Assembly: GCA_045578625.1 (NCBI GenBank)
Contig: JAZNKN010000043.1
Location: forward strand, 1-48,527
DNA length: 48,527 nt
Source of the DNA: RGIG3009 sp045578625
GTDB taxonomy: Bacteria > Bacillota > Clostridia > Oscillospirales > Acutalibacteraceae
Direction of reading: 5' to 3'
Shown here one piece after another: positions 1 through 7,635 of this stretch (position 1 is the stretch's first letter; every line of letters begins with the position of its first letter). The notes under the pieces were generated by a model. The model was not told the DNA's origin and did no database searches. It was given only the letters and a program-made list of their open reading frames with translations. A program made the translations under genes and the position numbers.

Positions 1-270
1 CACAGCACCGAAGGCAAAGCCCTCCGCCGACGAAAGCCACCACGGCACCGGCAGCTCCAGCACCAGATCCGCACCGCCGACCAACGCCATGCGGGCGCGG
101 TCGAACTTGGACAGAATGGCGGGCTCGCCACGCTGAACAAAGCTGCCGCTCATTACCGTGACGATATGCGTTGCTTCACATCCACCGTCGCGTGCGCGCG
201 TTTTTTCCAAATGACGGGCGTGTCCGTTGTGAAACGGATTATATTCCGCCACGACACCGGCAATATGCAT
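1..270 (-). CDS. tmcAL: tRNA(Met) cytidine acetate ligase TmcAL (YlbM family), 3' part missing
   Basis: The first 90 residues of the protein are visible; the gene runs off the left edge. The N-terminus carries the nucleotidyltransferase signature EYNPFHNGH at residues 9-17 and the family motif VMSGSFVQRGEPA at residues 39-51, both diagnostic of YlbM/TmcAL. The family uses acetate and ATP to acetylate the wobble cytidine of elongator tRNA-Met. The ATG at 270 is preceded by GGAGGTG at a normal distance. Acetate kinase lies divergently next door, so two acetate-using enzymes share one intergenic region; I infer nothing firm from this. The assignment is secure although most of the protein is absent. 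Confidence 0.93.
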   Translation of the reverse strand, partial: MHIAGVVAEYNPFHNGHARHLEKTRARDGGCEATHIVTVMSGSFVQRGEPAILSKFDRARMALVGGADLVLELPVPWWLSSAEGFAFGAV

Positions 271-303
271 AAAAACACCTCCGTGTCTTTTTTCGAAAAA
301 GCC

Positions 304-332
304 TTGAAAAAATCATAAATTCGTACTATGAT
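304..332 (+). promoter_or_regulatory. sigma-A promoter of ackA
   Basis: TTGAAA (304-309), a 17-nt spacer and TATGAT (327-332) lie about 55 nt before the ackA start. It interleaves with the oppositely directed tmcAL promoter. Confidence 0.7.
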
Positions 333-333
333 A

Positions 334-362
334 AGTATAAGACATTTTATGCCAAAAATCAA
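334..362 (-). promoter_or_regulatory. sigma-A promoter of tmcAL
   Basis: On the minus strand, TTGATT (362-357), 17 nt and TATACT (339-334) face the tmcAL start at 270. The element overlaps the expected ackA start-site region, so the two promoters may interfere. Confidence 0.65.
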
Positions 363-389
363 TACTACGGAATAGGGGAAACGAAACAC

Positions 390-1583
390 ATGAAAATTCT
401 GGTTATCAATGCAGGCAGCTCTTCTCTGAAGTATCAGCTCATCGACATGGAAGGTGAGCAGGTCGTCGCCAAGGGTCTGTGCGAGCGTATTGGTATCGAC
501 GGTCGCTTTACCCACAAGACCGGTGACGGTCGCGTGGTGCAGAAGGAAGTTGCCATGCCGGATCACACCACCGCGTTCGAGCAGGTCAAGCAGGCTCTCG
601 TCTCCGGTGAGGGCAAGGTGGTCGATGATCTGTCTGAGGTCGCTGCGATCGGCCACCGCGTGGTGCAGGGTGGCGCTAAGTACGACAAGTCCGTCCGTAT
701 CGACGAAGAAGTGCTGAAGGCTGTTCGCGAGTACGAGGTGCTGGCGCCTCTGCACAACCCCGCCTGCCTGAAGGGCATCGAAGCGGCTACCGCCGCGTTC
801 GGTACCGAGATCCCGCAGGTTGCCGTGTTCGATACCGCGTTCCATCAGACCATGCCCGAGGTGGCTTATCTGTGGGGCCTCCCCTATGAGTATTATGAGA
901 AATACGGTGTGCGTCGCTACGGCTATCACGGCACGTCTCACCGCTTCGTCAGCAAGCGCTGCTGCGAGCTGCTCGGCAAGCCGGACGGCAAGGGTACCCG
1001 CATCATCACCTGCCACCTCGGTAACGGCTCTTCGCTGGCCGCGATCCGTGACGGCAAGGTCATCGACACCACCATGGGTCTCACGCCCCTCGATGGCTTT
1101 CTGATGGGTACCCGCAGCGGTGCGATCGATCCCTCGGTCGTTACCTTTATCATGGAGAAGGAAGGTCTGTCTCCCGAGGAGATGGATAACCTGATGAACA
1201 AGAAATCCGGTATGCTCGGCATTTCGGGTGTTTCCAGCGACGACCGCGACATCACCGCCGCGATGGACGAGGGCAATCCCCGCGCCAAGCTCGCTTGGGA
1301 TCTGCGCAGCTACCAGATCCTCAAGTTCATCGGCAGCTACGTTGCCGCGCTGGGCGGTCTGGACGCCATCGTGTTCACCGCCGGTATCGGTGAGAACCAG
1401 CATCGTCTGCGTGCCGAGCTGTTGGAAGGTCTGGCTTATCTGGGCGTCAAGCTGGATGCCGAGGCGAACAACGTGCGCGGTCAGGAGCGCGAGATCACCA
1501 CGCCGGATTCCGCCGTGCGTGCGTTCATCATCCCCACCAACGAGGAATTGGTCATCGCCCGCGATACCAAAGCCCTTATTTGA
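390..1583 (+). CDS. ackA: acetate kinase
   Basis: Full-length, 397 residues, the usual size for AckA. It interconverts acetyl phosphate plus ADP and acetate plus ATP, the substrate-level phosphorylation step of acetate fermentation. Visible signatures are the N-terminal phosphate-binding segment VINAGSSSLKYQL (residues 5-17), the GYHGTSHRFV segment, HLGNGSSLAAI and the C-terminal FTAGIGENQHRLR. The ATG at 390 has AGGGGA upstream and its own promoter. No phosphate acetyltransferase gene is adjacent, unlike the common pta-ackA arrangement, so that partner must be elsewhere. A bidirectional terminator separates it from the converging DUF378 gene. Confidence 0.98.
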   Translation: MKILVINAGSSSLKYQLIDMEGEQVVAKGLCERIGIDGRFTHKTGDGRVVQKEVAMPDHTTAFEQVKQALVSGEGKVVDDLSEVAAIGHRVVQGGAKYDKSVRIDEEVLKAVREYEVLAPLHNPACLKGIEAATAAFGTEIPQVAVFDTAFHQTMPEVAYLWGLPYEYYEKYGVRRYGYHGTSHRFVSKRCCELLGKPDGKGTRIITCHLGNGSSLAAIRDGKVIDTTMGLTPLDGFLMGTRSGAIDPSVVTFIMEKEGLSPEEMDNLMNKKSGMLGISGVSSDDRDITAAMDEGNPRAKLAWDLRSYQILKFIGSYVAALGGLDAIVFTAGIGENQHRLRAELLEGLAYLGVKLDAEANNVRGQEREITTPDSAVRAFIIPTNEELVIARDTKALI

Positions 1584-1599
1584 GGACGCTTATATAATA

Positions 1600-1640
1600 A
1601 AACAGGGCCGCCGTCTTATGGACGGTGACCCTGTTTTTGC
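1600..1640. terminator. bidirectional terminator between ackA and the DUF378 gene
   Basis: A 16-bp near-perfect stem (1600-1615 with 1621-1636) has a TTATG loop. A T-run follows on the plus strand, and an AT-rich run rich in T (tattatataag) follows on the minus strand. It sits exactly between two converging genes. Confidence 0.85.
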
Positions 1641-1645
1641 AACAC

Positions 1646-1855
1646 TCAGTCGCGTTCTTCAACCATGCGATCACGGCGTCGAAACAGCAACGAAATGCAC
1701 CAAATACCCGCCAGTGCGACCAAGGTGTAGATCACACGGCTGATGGTGCCATCCTGCCCGCCGCCGATCCACGCGACAAGGTCGAACTGGAATAATCCGA
1801 TACTGCCCCAGTTCAGTGCGCCGATGATGACCAGGATCAAAGCAATCGTATCCAT
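1646..1855 (-). CDS. DUF378 family small membrane protein (YuzA-like)
   Basis: This 69-residue protein has two hydrophobic segments (about residues 3-22 and 38-56). The DUF378 hallmark IGALNWGSIGLF at residues 11-22 is followed by a short Gly-rich turn and SRVIYTLVALAGI. Members are small inner-membrane proteins of unknown function. The Arg/Glu-rich tail after the second helix is probably cytosolic. The ATG at 1855 has GAGGAGGG at 1861-1868. Upstream on the minus strand is TGTATA-17-CATACTA, which resembles a forespore sigma-G promoter, so I infer expression during sporulation. Family assignment is firm; role unknown. Confidence 0.88.
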   Translation of the reverse strand: MDTIALILVIIGALNWGSIGLFQFDLVAWIGGGQDGTISRVIYTLVALAGIWCISLLFRRRDRMVEERD

Positions 1856-1915
1856 TGACTAGCCCTCCTCATTTGCAAACTTTCTTTCATTATCATTATT
1901 TGCTTGACGCATCAC

Positions 1916-1945
1916 TAGTATGGACGGTTTTCACCGTGATATACA
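1916..1945 (-). promoter_or_regulatory. sigma-G-like promoter of the DUF378 gene
   Basis: Reading the minus strand, TGTATA (1945-1940), a 17-nt spacer and CATACTA (1922-1916) lie about 60 nt before the start codon. This matches the forespore sigma-G pattern (TGNATA, about 17-18 nt, CATNNTA). No good sigma-A element is seen nearby. Confidence 0.6.
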
Positions 1946-2031
1946 TTGCAAAAGCATGAGGTTTCGGACGTGTCACGCGGAATATTTACAAATCTTTCAT
2001 ACACTGTCCGCGGAAAGTTTGTATCATAATA

Positions 2032-2037
2032 TATAAT
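2032..2037 (+). promoter_or_regulatory. -10 element upstream of the DUF5685 gene
   Basis: A perfect TATAAT lies 20 nt before the start codon, in an AT-rich run. No convincing -35 stands at 16-18 nt. A CATACACT string (1998-2005), matching a sigma-E -10, lies further upstream, but its nearest ATA is only 13 nt away rather than 16. Which element is used is open. Confidence 0.35.
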
Positions 2038-2057
2038 GCGTGTAAAGGTGAAAAGGC

Positions 2058-2936
2058 ATGTTTGGCTATATCAAACCGTATCAACCGGAACTGAAAATGG
2101 GGGAGTATGAGCAGTACCGTGGCTTGTACTGCTCGTTGTGCCGCCGCCTCGGTAAACGGTACGGTTGTACCGCACAGATGACCCTCAGCTACGATATGAC
2201 GTTTTTGGTGCTGCTGCAGATGGCGATGTCGGAGGAATGCGTCGGGTTTCATCAGGCGCGTTGTCCGTACAATCCGCTGAAAAAGCGCACCTGCTGCGGC
2301 GACAGTCCGGTGCTTGACCGCTGTGCCGATGCCTCGGTGCTGCTGGTCTATCACAAAACACGCGATACTGTCGCCGACAGTGGCTTTTTCAAACGCACCG
2401 CTGCCCGTCTGGCATTGATCTCGGCTTCGCGTCACCGCCGCCGTGCCGCCGGCTATCAACCGGAAATGGACAAGGCCACCGCGCTGTACGTGGAACAGCA
2501 AGCTGCTGTAGAGGCGGCGCAGACCGCGTCGTTGGACGCTGCCGCAGAGCCCACGGCCAAGCTGCTTTCCTTTTTGTGTGCTCAGCCTGCTGCCGATGAT
2601 AAGCAGCGTCGCGTACTGGAGCGGTTCGGCTACTGCCTCGGCCGTTGGATCTATTTGATGGATGCCGCGGACGATCTGGCGGAGGATAGTCACACCGGCA
2701 ACTACAATCCGCTGTTAGTCGGTCACCGCGATGAAGGTGCCACCGAGGAACTGCTGGCAGCCTGCCGCGACCGCGTTAAACTGTCGCTGAATGCTTCGCT
2801 CGCGGAGTGTAAGGCAGCGTATGAATTGCTTGATATCCGCCGTTTTGACGGCATTTTAAGGAATATTCTGGAGTGGGGAATGCACAACGTACAGCAGACC
2901 GTGCTGAACGGCAACCCCAAGAACAAGGAGGTTTAA
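2058..2936 (+). CDS. DUF5685 family protein, helical, Cys-rich N-terminal third
   Basis: A 292-residue protein of the uncharacterised DUF5685 family, recognised from its start (GYIKPYQPELKM, then YRGLYCSLCRRLG). Eight cysteines fall between residues 25 and 89 (25, 28, 37, 61, 69, 79, 80, 89), suggesting metal or Fe-S binding. A late helix carries the acidic motif DAADDLAED (202-210) followed by GNYNP. That layout recalls the Asp-rich motifs of all-alpha isoprenoid and squalene/phytoene synthases; this is my inference, not an established activity. The Shine-Dalgarno of the next gene, a J protein, lies inside this gene's end, so the two are translated together. Function unknown. Confidence 0.8.
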   Translation: MFGYIKPYQPELKMGEYEQYRGLYCSLCRRLGKRYGCTAQMTLSYDMTFLVLLQMAMSEECVGFHQARCPYNPLKKRTCCGDSPVLDRCADASVLLVYHKTRDTVADSGFFKRTAARLALISASRHRRRAAGYQPEMDKATALYVEQQAAVEAAQTASLDAAAEPTAKLLSFLCAQPAADDKQRRVLERFGYCLGRWIYLMDAADDLAEDSHTGNYNPLLVGHRDEGATEELLAACRDRVKLSLNASLAECKAAYELLDIRRFDGILRNILEWGMHNVQQTVLNGNPKNKEV

Positions 2937-2939
2937 CCT

Positions 2940-3542
2940 ATGAAAGACCCGTATCAGGTTCTCGGCATCAGCCGGAACGCCACCGATGATGAGGTGAAGG
3001 ACGCGTACCGTCAGCTGGCGCGCAAGTACCATCCCGATAATTACGGTGACAATCCGCTGTCCGACCTTGCCAAGGAAAAGATGCAGGAGATCAACGAGGC
3101 GTACGACGCCATCATCCGTGAGCGTCGTTCCGGTGGATCACAGCGTACGAACGGCGGCTACAACAACGCCGCGGGTTCGCACTATGCCGATATCCGCAAC
3201 CTGATCCGTACCGGCCGTACCGCCGATGCGGAGACCCTGCTCGACGGTATTCCCGCACCCTCGCGCGATGCGGAGTGGTACTTCCTTAAGGGCAGCGTGC
3301 TGTACAAAAAAGGGTGGTTGGATGAGGCGTACAGCCATTTCTCCACCGCCACGCGTATGGATCCCGGTAATATGGAATACCGCGCAGCCTATAACCAATT
3401 GGAGCGTCAGCGCCAGACCGGAGCATACCGTGCCGGCTCGGCAGGCAACGGTGGCTGCACCGGCTGTGATATGTGTCAGGGCTTGCTCTGTGCCGACTGC
3501 TGCTGCGAATGTATGGGTGGCGACTTGATCCGCTGCTGTTGA
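2940..3542 (+). CDS. J-domain protein with TPR-like middle and Cys-cluster tail
   Basis: This 200-residue co-chaperone-like protein starts with a J domain (about residues 1-65) with an intact HPD motif in YRQLARKYHPDNYG, so it should stimulate a DnaK-type Hsp70. The middle (about 80-160) has two helix-turn-helix pairs resembling TPR units (WYFLKGSVLYKKGWLDEA). The last 30 residues hold ten cysteines (GCTGCDMCQGLLCADCCCEC), followed by GGDL and a terminal Cys pair. It lacks the DnaJ zinc-finger and C-terminal substrate domains, so it is a type III J protein rather than DnaJ itself. AAGGAGG at 2925-2931 sits in the end of the DUF5685 gene, implying translational coupling. Confidence 0.85.
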   Translation: MKDPYQVLGISRNATDDEVKDAYRQLARKYHPDNYGDNPLSDLAKEKMQEINEAYDAIIRERRSGGSQRTNGGYNNAAGSHYADIRNLIRTGRTADAETLLDGIPAPSRDAEWYFLKGSVLYKKGWLDEAYSHFSTATRMDPGNMEYRAAYNQLERQRQTGAYRAGSAGNGGCTGCDMCQGLLCADCCCECMGGDLIRCC

Positions 3543-3563
3543 TCGGATGGGAGTGTTGTTCCT

Positions 3564-4106
3564 GTGAAACGTACCGCGCGCGTCGCTTGGAGCGGCATTA
3601 TGGGAGCGCTGTCTTTGGTGTGCCTTCTGCTGACGGTGTTTCCCTTCGCGACCTATGCGTTGCCGGCCATGGCATCGGTGTTTTTGATGCCGGTGGTGAT
3701 CGAATGCGGTCGTCGGTGGGCCATGGCCGTGTACGTGGCGGTGGCGCTGCTGGCGCTGTTTATCACACCGGATATGGAGGCGCGGCTGCTGTTCGTTGCC
3801 TTTTTCGGGTATTATCCCATTCTGAAGTCTCTCACCGAGTCGTGGAAAAGCCACGTGCTGGAATGGGTGGGCAAGTTACTGGTGTTTAATACTGCCGTGG
3901 TGGCCGCGTATGCGTTGCTGTCCGCCGCCGGCTTTTCGTTGGAGGTATTCCGCGTTGACGGGATCGGGCTGCCGCTGGGTGTTTTTCTGCTCATTTTCCT
4001 GATCGCCGGTAATATTATCTTCTTACTGTACGACATCGCGCTGACACGGATGCTCCCGCTGTATTTCAGCCGTTTTCAGCCTTTGTTTCGCCGTCTTTTT
4101 CATTAA
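3564..4106 (+). CDS. small multi-pass membrane protein of unknown function
   Basis: A 180-residue, strongly hydrophobic protein with about five predicted membrane segments, including residues 8-30, 33-50, 52-75 and 105-130, and a basic C-terminal tail. It starts at GTG 3564 behind GGGAG, 21 nt after the J-protein gene, and forms the third gene of this module. The size and helix pattern would be compatible with an ECF-type substrate-binding (S) component, but I see no diagnostic motif, so I leave it unnamed. The next gene has its own promoter, so this is probably the end of the transcription unit. Confidence 0.65.
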   Translation: MKRTARVAWSGIMGALSLVCLLLTVFPFATYALPAMASVFLMPVVIECGRRWAMAVYVAVALLALFITPDMEARLLFVAFFGYYPILKSLTESWKSHVLEWVGKLLVFNTAVVAAYALLSAAGFSLEVFRVDGIGLPLGVFLLIFLIAGNIIFLLYDIALTRMLPLYFSRFQPLFRRLFH

Positions 4107-4113
4107 TTGGGGC

Positions 4114-4142
4114 TTGCAATTTTCCCGAAAAAGCAGTACACT
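4114..4142 (+). promoter_or_regulatory. sigma-A promoter of the RpiR-family regulator operon
   Basis: TTGCAA (4114-4119), 17 nt and TACACT (4137-4142), starting just after the preceding stop codon. It can drive the chain from 4181 through the ispH-rpsA fusion. Confidence 0.7.
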
Positions 4143-4180
4143 TAAACGAGTCTGATTCTCATTTTTTGTAAAGGCTTGTG

Positions 4181-5074
4181 ATGACGTTGAAAATCGATCT
4201 CATTGCGCATATCACGCGGCAGATGCCCGACTTTTCCAAAGGTCAGCGGTTGATTGCCGCCTACATTCTTGAACATTATGATACCGCCGCGTTTATGACG
4301 GCGTATTCGCTTGGTGAAGCCGTGGGTGTCAGTGAATCCACGGTGGTTCGCTTTGCCACGGAGCTTGGCTTTTCCGGTTATCCGCGCCTGCAAAAGGCTA
4401 TGCAGGAGTTGGTGCGCAGCAAGCTGACCAGTGTGCAGCGCGTGGAGGTCACACGTGCCCGTATGCAGGACGACGAGGTGCTGGAGAATGTTATGACCTA
4501 TGACATGGCAAACATTCGTCAGACCTTGGCGGAGCTGGATCCCGCGGTGTTTGATGCCGCGGTGGAGGCGCTGGTCAAGGCGCGCCGTGTGTATGTGTTC
4601 GGCGCGGGTAGCTGCCGCGCGTTGGCCAATTTCCTGGCGTATTATCTTAAGCTTCTCCTGCCGGATATCCGGCTTATCAGCACCTCCAGCGAGACCGAGA
4701 TCTTGGAAGAGATGTTTCCCATCAGCGCGGAGGATGCCGTTATTGGCCTCAGCTTCCCGCGCTATTCCAGCAAAGCGGTCAAGGCGGTGCATTTTGCCCA
4801 TTCCCGCGGTGCTAAGGTGATCGCGATCACCGACAGCTTGCGTTCGCCCATTTCGGATTTCGCGACCTGCCTGCTTCTTGCGCACAGCGATATGGCGACC
4901 ATCGTGGACTCCTTGGTCGCACCGCTGAGCATTATCAATGCACTGCTGGTGGCCATCTCGCTCAAGCGGATGGATGCCACCCGTGAAACGCTCAACGAAT
5001 TGGAAACGCTGTGGGAGACCTACCACGTCTACCAGCCGGCAGAAAAGCATGCGGCGGAGCCTTCCGATGAGTGA
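4181..5074 (+). CDS. MurR/RpiR family transcriptional regulator
   Basis: A 297-residue regulator with an N-terminal HTH_6 domain (about residues 1-77, recognition region SLGEAVGVSESTVVRFA) and a C-terminal SIS sugar-phosphate-sensing domain (about 125-255, beginning near VFGAGSCRALANFLAYYL). Family members bind operators in response to phosphosugars. No sugar-catabolic gene is adjacent, so the effector cannot be inferred. An in-frame GTG directly precedes the ATG at 4181; the AAAGG at about 4170 suits the ATG better. The gene overlaps the following flavoprotein gene by 8 bp and appears to be first in the operon. Confidence 0.92.
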   Translation: MTLKIDLIAHITRQMPDFSKGQRLIAAYILEHYDTAAFMTAYSLGEAVGVSESTVVRFATELGFSGYPRLQKAMQELVRSKLTSVQRVEVTRARMQDDEVLENVMTYDMANIRQTLAELDPAVFDAAVEALVKARRVYVFGAGSCRALANFLAYYLKLLLPDIRLISTSSETEILEEMFPISAEDAVIGLSFPRYSSKAVKAVHFAHSRGAKVIAITDSLRSPISDFATCLLLAHSDMATIVDSLVAPLSIINALLVAISLKRMDATRETLNELETLWETYHVYQPAEKHAAEPSDE

Positions 5075-6302
5075 GCCGTTGCACGTGGTGGTCGTCGGCG
5101 GCGGTGCCGCCGGTCTGATCGCCGCCGGGTATGCCGCCCGACGCGGGTTTCGCGTCACGGTGGTGGAGCGCAATGTGCGTCCGGCTCGCAAGGTAATGAT
5201 TACCGGCAAGGGCCGCTGTAACGTCACCAACGACAGCACACCCACGGAATGCGTGGCGCAGGTCCCCGGCAACGGGCGGTTTCTGTACAGTGCGTTTTCC
5301 GCTTTTTCTCCGCAGGATACGATGCAGTTGCTCGAGGAACTTGGTGTTCCGCTCAAGACCGAACGCGGCAAGCGCGTGTTTCCGGTGTCGGACAAAGCGG
5401 TGGACGTAGTGGATGCGTTGGTGCGTTTTGCGCGTTCCGGCGGTGTCCGCTTCGTGACCGGCCGCGTGACGCGATTGTTACTTGAGGACGGCGTCTGCTG
5501 CGGCGTGGCGTTGGAGGACGGCAGCGAGCTGTCGGCCTACGGTGTCATCGTCTGCACCGGCGGCTGCTCCTATCCCGGCACCGGTTCTACCGGCGACGGC
5601 TACGAGCTGGCTCGGCAAGCCGGTCATACCGTGATCACGCCGCGCCCCTCGTTGGTGCCTCTGGTGATCGAGGAGCCGTTTTGTGCCGACCTGCAGGGCT
5701 TGTCCCTGCGCAATTGCTCGTTGACGGTGACCGATACCGTCAGCGGCAAATCGATCTTTGATGATTTCGGCGAAATGCTGTTTACTCATTTCGGCGTTTC
5801 CGGCCCGTTGGTGCTCAGCGCCAGCGCTCATATGCGTGATATGGTGCCCGGTCGATACCGCCTTGCCATTGATCTCAAGCCGGCGCTCACCGCCGAACAG
5901 GTGGATGCGCGTCTGGTGCGCGAACTGGAGGTTAAGCCCAACGCCTGCGTCGGTAACGCACTGGCGGCGGTGCTGCCGCGGTCGCTGATCGCGCCGGTGC
6001 TTCGCTTGGCAGAACTGGCGGGGGAGACCAAGTGTCATTCCGTGCCCCGTGCCGCGCGTCTGCGTCTGGGGGCGGTGCTGAAGGCGCTGCCGCTCACCGT
6101 TTCGGAGTTTCGCCCCATTGCGGAGGCGATCGTCACCGCGGGCGGTGTCAGTACGCGGGAGATCAACAGCAAGACAATGGCCTCCCGCTTGATCAGCGGT
6201 CTGTCGTTTGCCGGCGAGGTCATTGATGTGGATGCCTATACCGGCGGGTTCAACCTGCAGATCGCGTTTTCCACCGGCGCTGCTGCCGGGAATCATATTT
6301 GA
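5067..6302 (+). CDS. NAD(P)/FAD-dependent oxidoreductase, BaiN/HI0933 family
   Basis: A 411-residue flavoprotein. The Rossmann FAD-binding motif VVVGGGAAGLIAAGYAAR is at residues 8-25 and is followed by ERNVRPARKVMITGKGRCN, typical of the HI0933/BaiN family. The C-terminus has the family block GGVSTREINSKTMASR and a final GGFNLQIAFSTGAAAG that closes over FAD. Some relatives reduce bile-acid intermediates, but most members, and this cell-wall/translation gene context, say nothing about substrate, so baiN is not assigned. I chose the ATG at 5067 because it starts right at the FAD motif; an in-frame upstream extension would lie entirely inside the regulator gene. Confidence 0.9.
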   Translation: MSEPLHVVVVGGGAAGLIAAGYAARRGFRVTVVERNVRPARKVMITGKGRCNVTNDSTPTECVAQVPGNGRFLYSAFSAFSPQDTMQLLEELGVPLKTERGKRVFPVSDKAVDVVDALVRFARSGGVRFVTGRVTRLLLEDGVCCGVALEDGSELSAYGVIVCTGGCSYPGTGSTGDGYELARQAGHTVITPRPSLVPLVIEEPFCADLQGLSLRNCSLTVTDTVSGKSIFDDFGEMLFTHFGVSGPLVLSASAHMRDMVPGRYRLAIDLKPALTAEQVDARLVRELEVKPNACVGNALAAVLPRSLIAPVLRLAELAGETKCHSVPRAARLRLGAVLKALPLTVSEFRPIAEAIVTAGGVSTREINSKTMASRLISGLSFAGEVIDVDAYTGGFNLQIAFSTGAAAGNHI

Positions 6303-6319
6303 AGGATGTTGAGTGTACA

Positions 6320-7003
6320 ATGACGACAAAAGCAACGGTAGCTGTGGCCATTGATGGACCTTCCGGTGCCGGTAAAAGCACCATCGCCCGCATTGTGGCA
6401 ACTGAGCTCGGCTTTGTGTATGTGGACACCGGCGCGCTGTACCGTACGGTCGGTCTGGCGGTGCTTCGCCGCGGTATCGACCCGCACGATGTTGCGGCAG
6501 TCGAGCCGCTGCTGTCTGAGCTGCAGGTGTCTCTGGGATATGCAGACGGCACACAGCGTGTGTTTTTGAACGGCGAGGATGTCAGCGACAGCATCCGTAC
6601 TCCGGAGGTGTCGATGGCGGCTTCGGCTGTCTCCGCGCTGCCGCCGGTGCGCCAATTCCTGTTCGATCTGCAGCAGGATACCGCACGCCGCAACAATGTC
6701 ATTATGGATGGCCGCGATATCGGCACGGTGGTCTTGCCGTTTGCGGATGTCAAGATCTTTCTTTCCGCTTCGGCGGAGGATCGCGCACGGCGCCGTTTTG
6801 AGGAGCTGCAGGCTAAGGGTGCCGCCGTCACGTTTGACGAGGTGCTCCGCGATATGAAAGAGCGTGATTACAACGATTCCCACCGCGCCGCTGCGCCGCT
6901 GCGTCCGGCGGAGGACGCGGTATCGGTCGATACCACCGGCAACACGCTGGAGCAGTCCATCGCATTGATAAAAACACTGATTACAGAACGGTTGAAGGGG
7001 TGA
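6320..7003 (+). CDS. cmk: cytidylate kinase
   Basis: A 227-residue (d)CMP kinase, which transfers phosphate from ATP to CMP or dCMP. The P-loop GPSGAGKST lies at residues 13-21, followed by TGALYRTVGLAVLRRG (NMP-binding region), MDGRDIGTVV and the lid segment SAEDRARRRF. Length is as usual for bacterial Cmk. Start choice: a TTG at 6299 overlaps the previous stop, but the ATG at 6320 gives the normal Cmk N-terminus. GAAGGA at 6301-6306 is somewhat distant, so the TTG remains possible. It is one link in the flavoprotein-cmk-plsC-ispH/rpsA chain common in clostridia. Confidence 0.96.
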   Translation: MTTKATVAVAIDGPSGAGKSTIARIVATELGFVYVDTGALYRTVGLAVLRRGIDPHDVAAVEPLLSELQVSLGYADGTQRVFLNGEDVSDSIRTPEVSMAASAVSALPPVRQFLFDLQQDTARRNNVIMDGRDIGTVVLPFADVKIFLSASAEDRARRRFEELQAKGAAVTFDEVLRDMKERDYNDSHRAAAPLRPAEDAVSVDTTGNTLEQSIALIKTLITERLKG

Positions 7004-7011
7004 TCAGCACC

Positions 7012-7635
7012 ATGTGGCTCGGGAAATTTCTTCTGTGGTTGTTAAACCCGTTTGTTCGCTTGTTGGTGCGCGTTAAGGTCGTTGGTCAGGAAAATCTGCC
7101 GCCCGAGGGCGAAAAGATCGTACTGTGCAGCAACCACATCTCTAACTGGGATCCCGTGGTACTGTTGATCCTGCACCGCAAGCGTCATATTCACTTTATG
7201 GCCAAGGCGGAGCTGTTCAAGAATCGCTTATTCGCTTGGTTCATCGGCAAGCAGGTCGGTGCCTTTGCCGTACATCGCGGCACAGGTGACACCGGTGCTC
7301 TCGAAACGGCCAAGCGCATCGTCGAAGAGAGAAAGATCATGGGGATTTTTCCGGAGGGCACGCGCTCGCGTGACGGCAAGCTGATGCGTGCGAAATCCGG
7401 TACGGCGCTCATCGTGGCGCAGACCGGTGCCACGGTGCAGCCGGTGGCGGTCGTTACCCGCGATCAGCGGGTGCGTCTGTTCCAACGCACGCTCATTGTC
7501 TACGGCAAGCCGTTGACCCCCGCCGATCTGCATCTGGATGGGGAAGAGCCCGACATTCGGTATGCTTCCCGTCGCTTGATGGAGGTCATCGGTGACCTTA
7601 TCGAACAGCACCGTGCGGAGGTGGATCCCCGATGA
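7012..7635 (+). CDS. plsC: 1-acyl-sn-glycerol-3-phosphate acyltransferase (PlsC family)
   Basis: A 207-residue membrane-associated acyltransferase making phosphatidic acid from lysophosphatidic acid. The catalytic NHxSxxD motif appears as NHISNWDP and the substrate-binding motif as FPEGTRSRDG, both in canonical order. An N-terminal hydrophobic stretch (about residues 3-22) anchors it. The ATG at 7012 has GAAGGGG at 6994-7000; a GTG at 7000 would sit on the ribosome-binding site and lacks its own. It overlaps the ispH-rpsA fusion by 4 nt (ATGA). Confidence 0.94.
   Translation: MWLGKFLLWLLNPFVRLLVRVKVVGQENLPPEGEKIVLCSNHISNWDPVVLLILHRKRHIHFMAKAELFKNRLFAWFIGKQVGAFAVHRGTGDTGALETAKRIVEERKIMGIFPEGTRSRDGKLMRAKSGTALIVAQTGATVQPVAVVTRDQRVRLFQRTLIVYGKPLTPADLHLDGEEPDIRYASRRLMEVIGDLIEQHRAEVDPR

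Noticed and set aside
1998..2005. sigma-E promoter before the DUF5685 gene (CATACACT)
   Set aside because: The -10 is perfect, but the only ATA upstream is 13 nt away rather than 16, and a TATAAT lies closer to the start.
5067..6302. Naming the flavoprotein baiN with a bile-acid role
   Set aside because: Only the wide HI0933/BaiN family is supported; no bai genes are near and most relatives have other or unknown roles.
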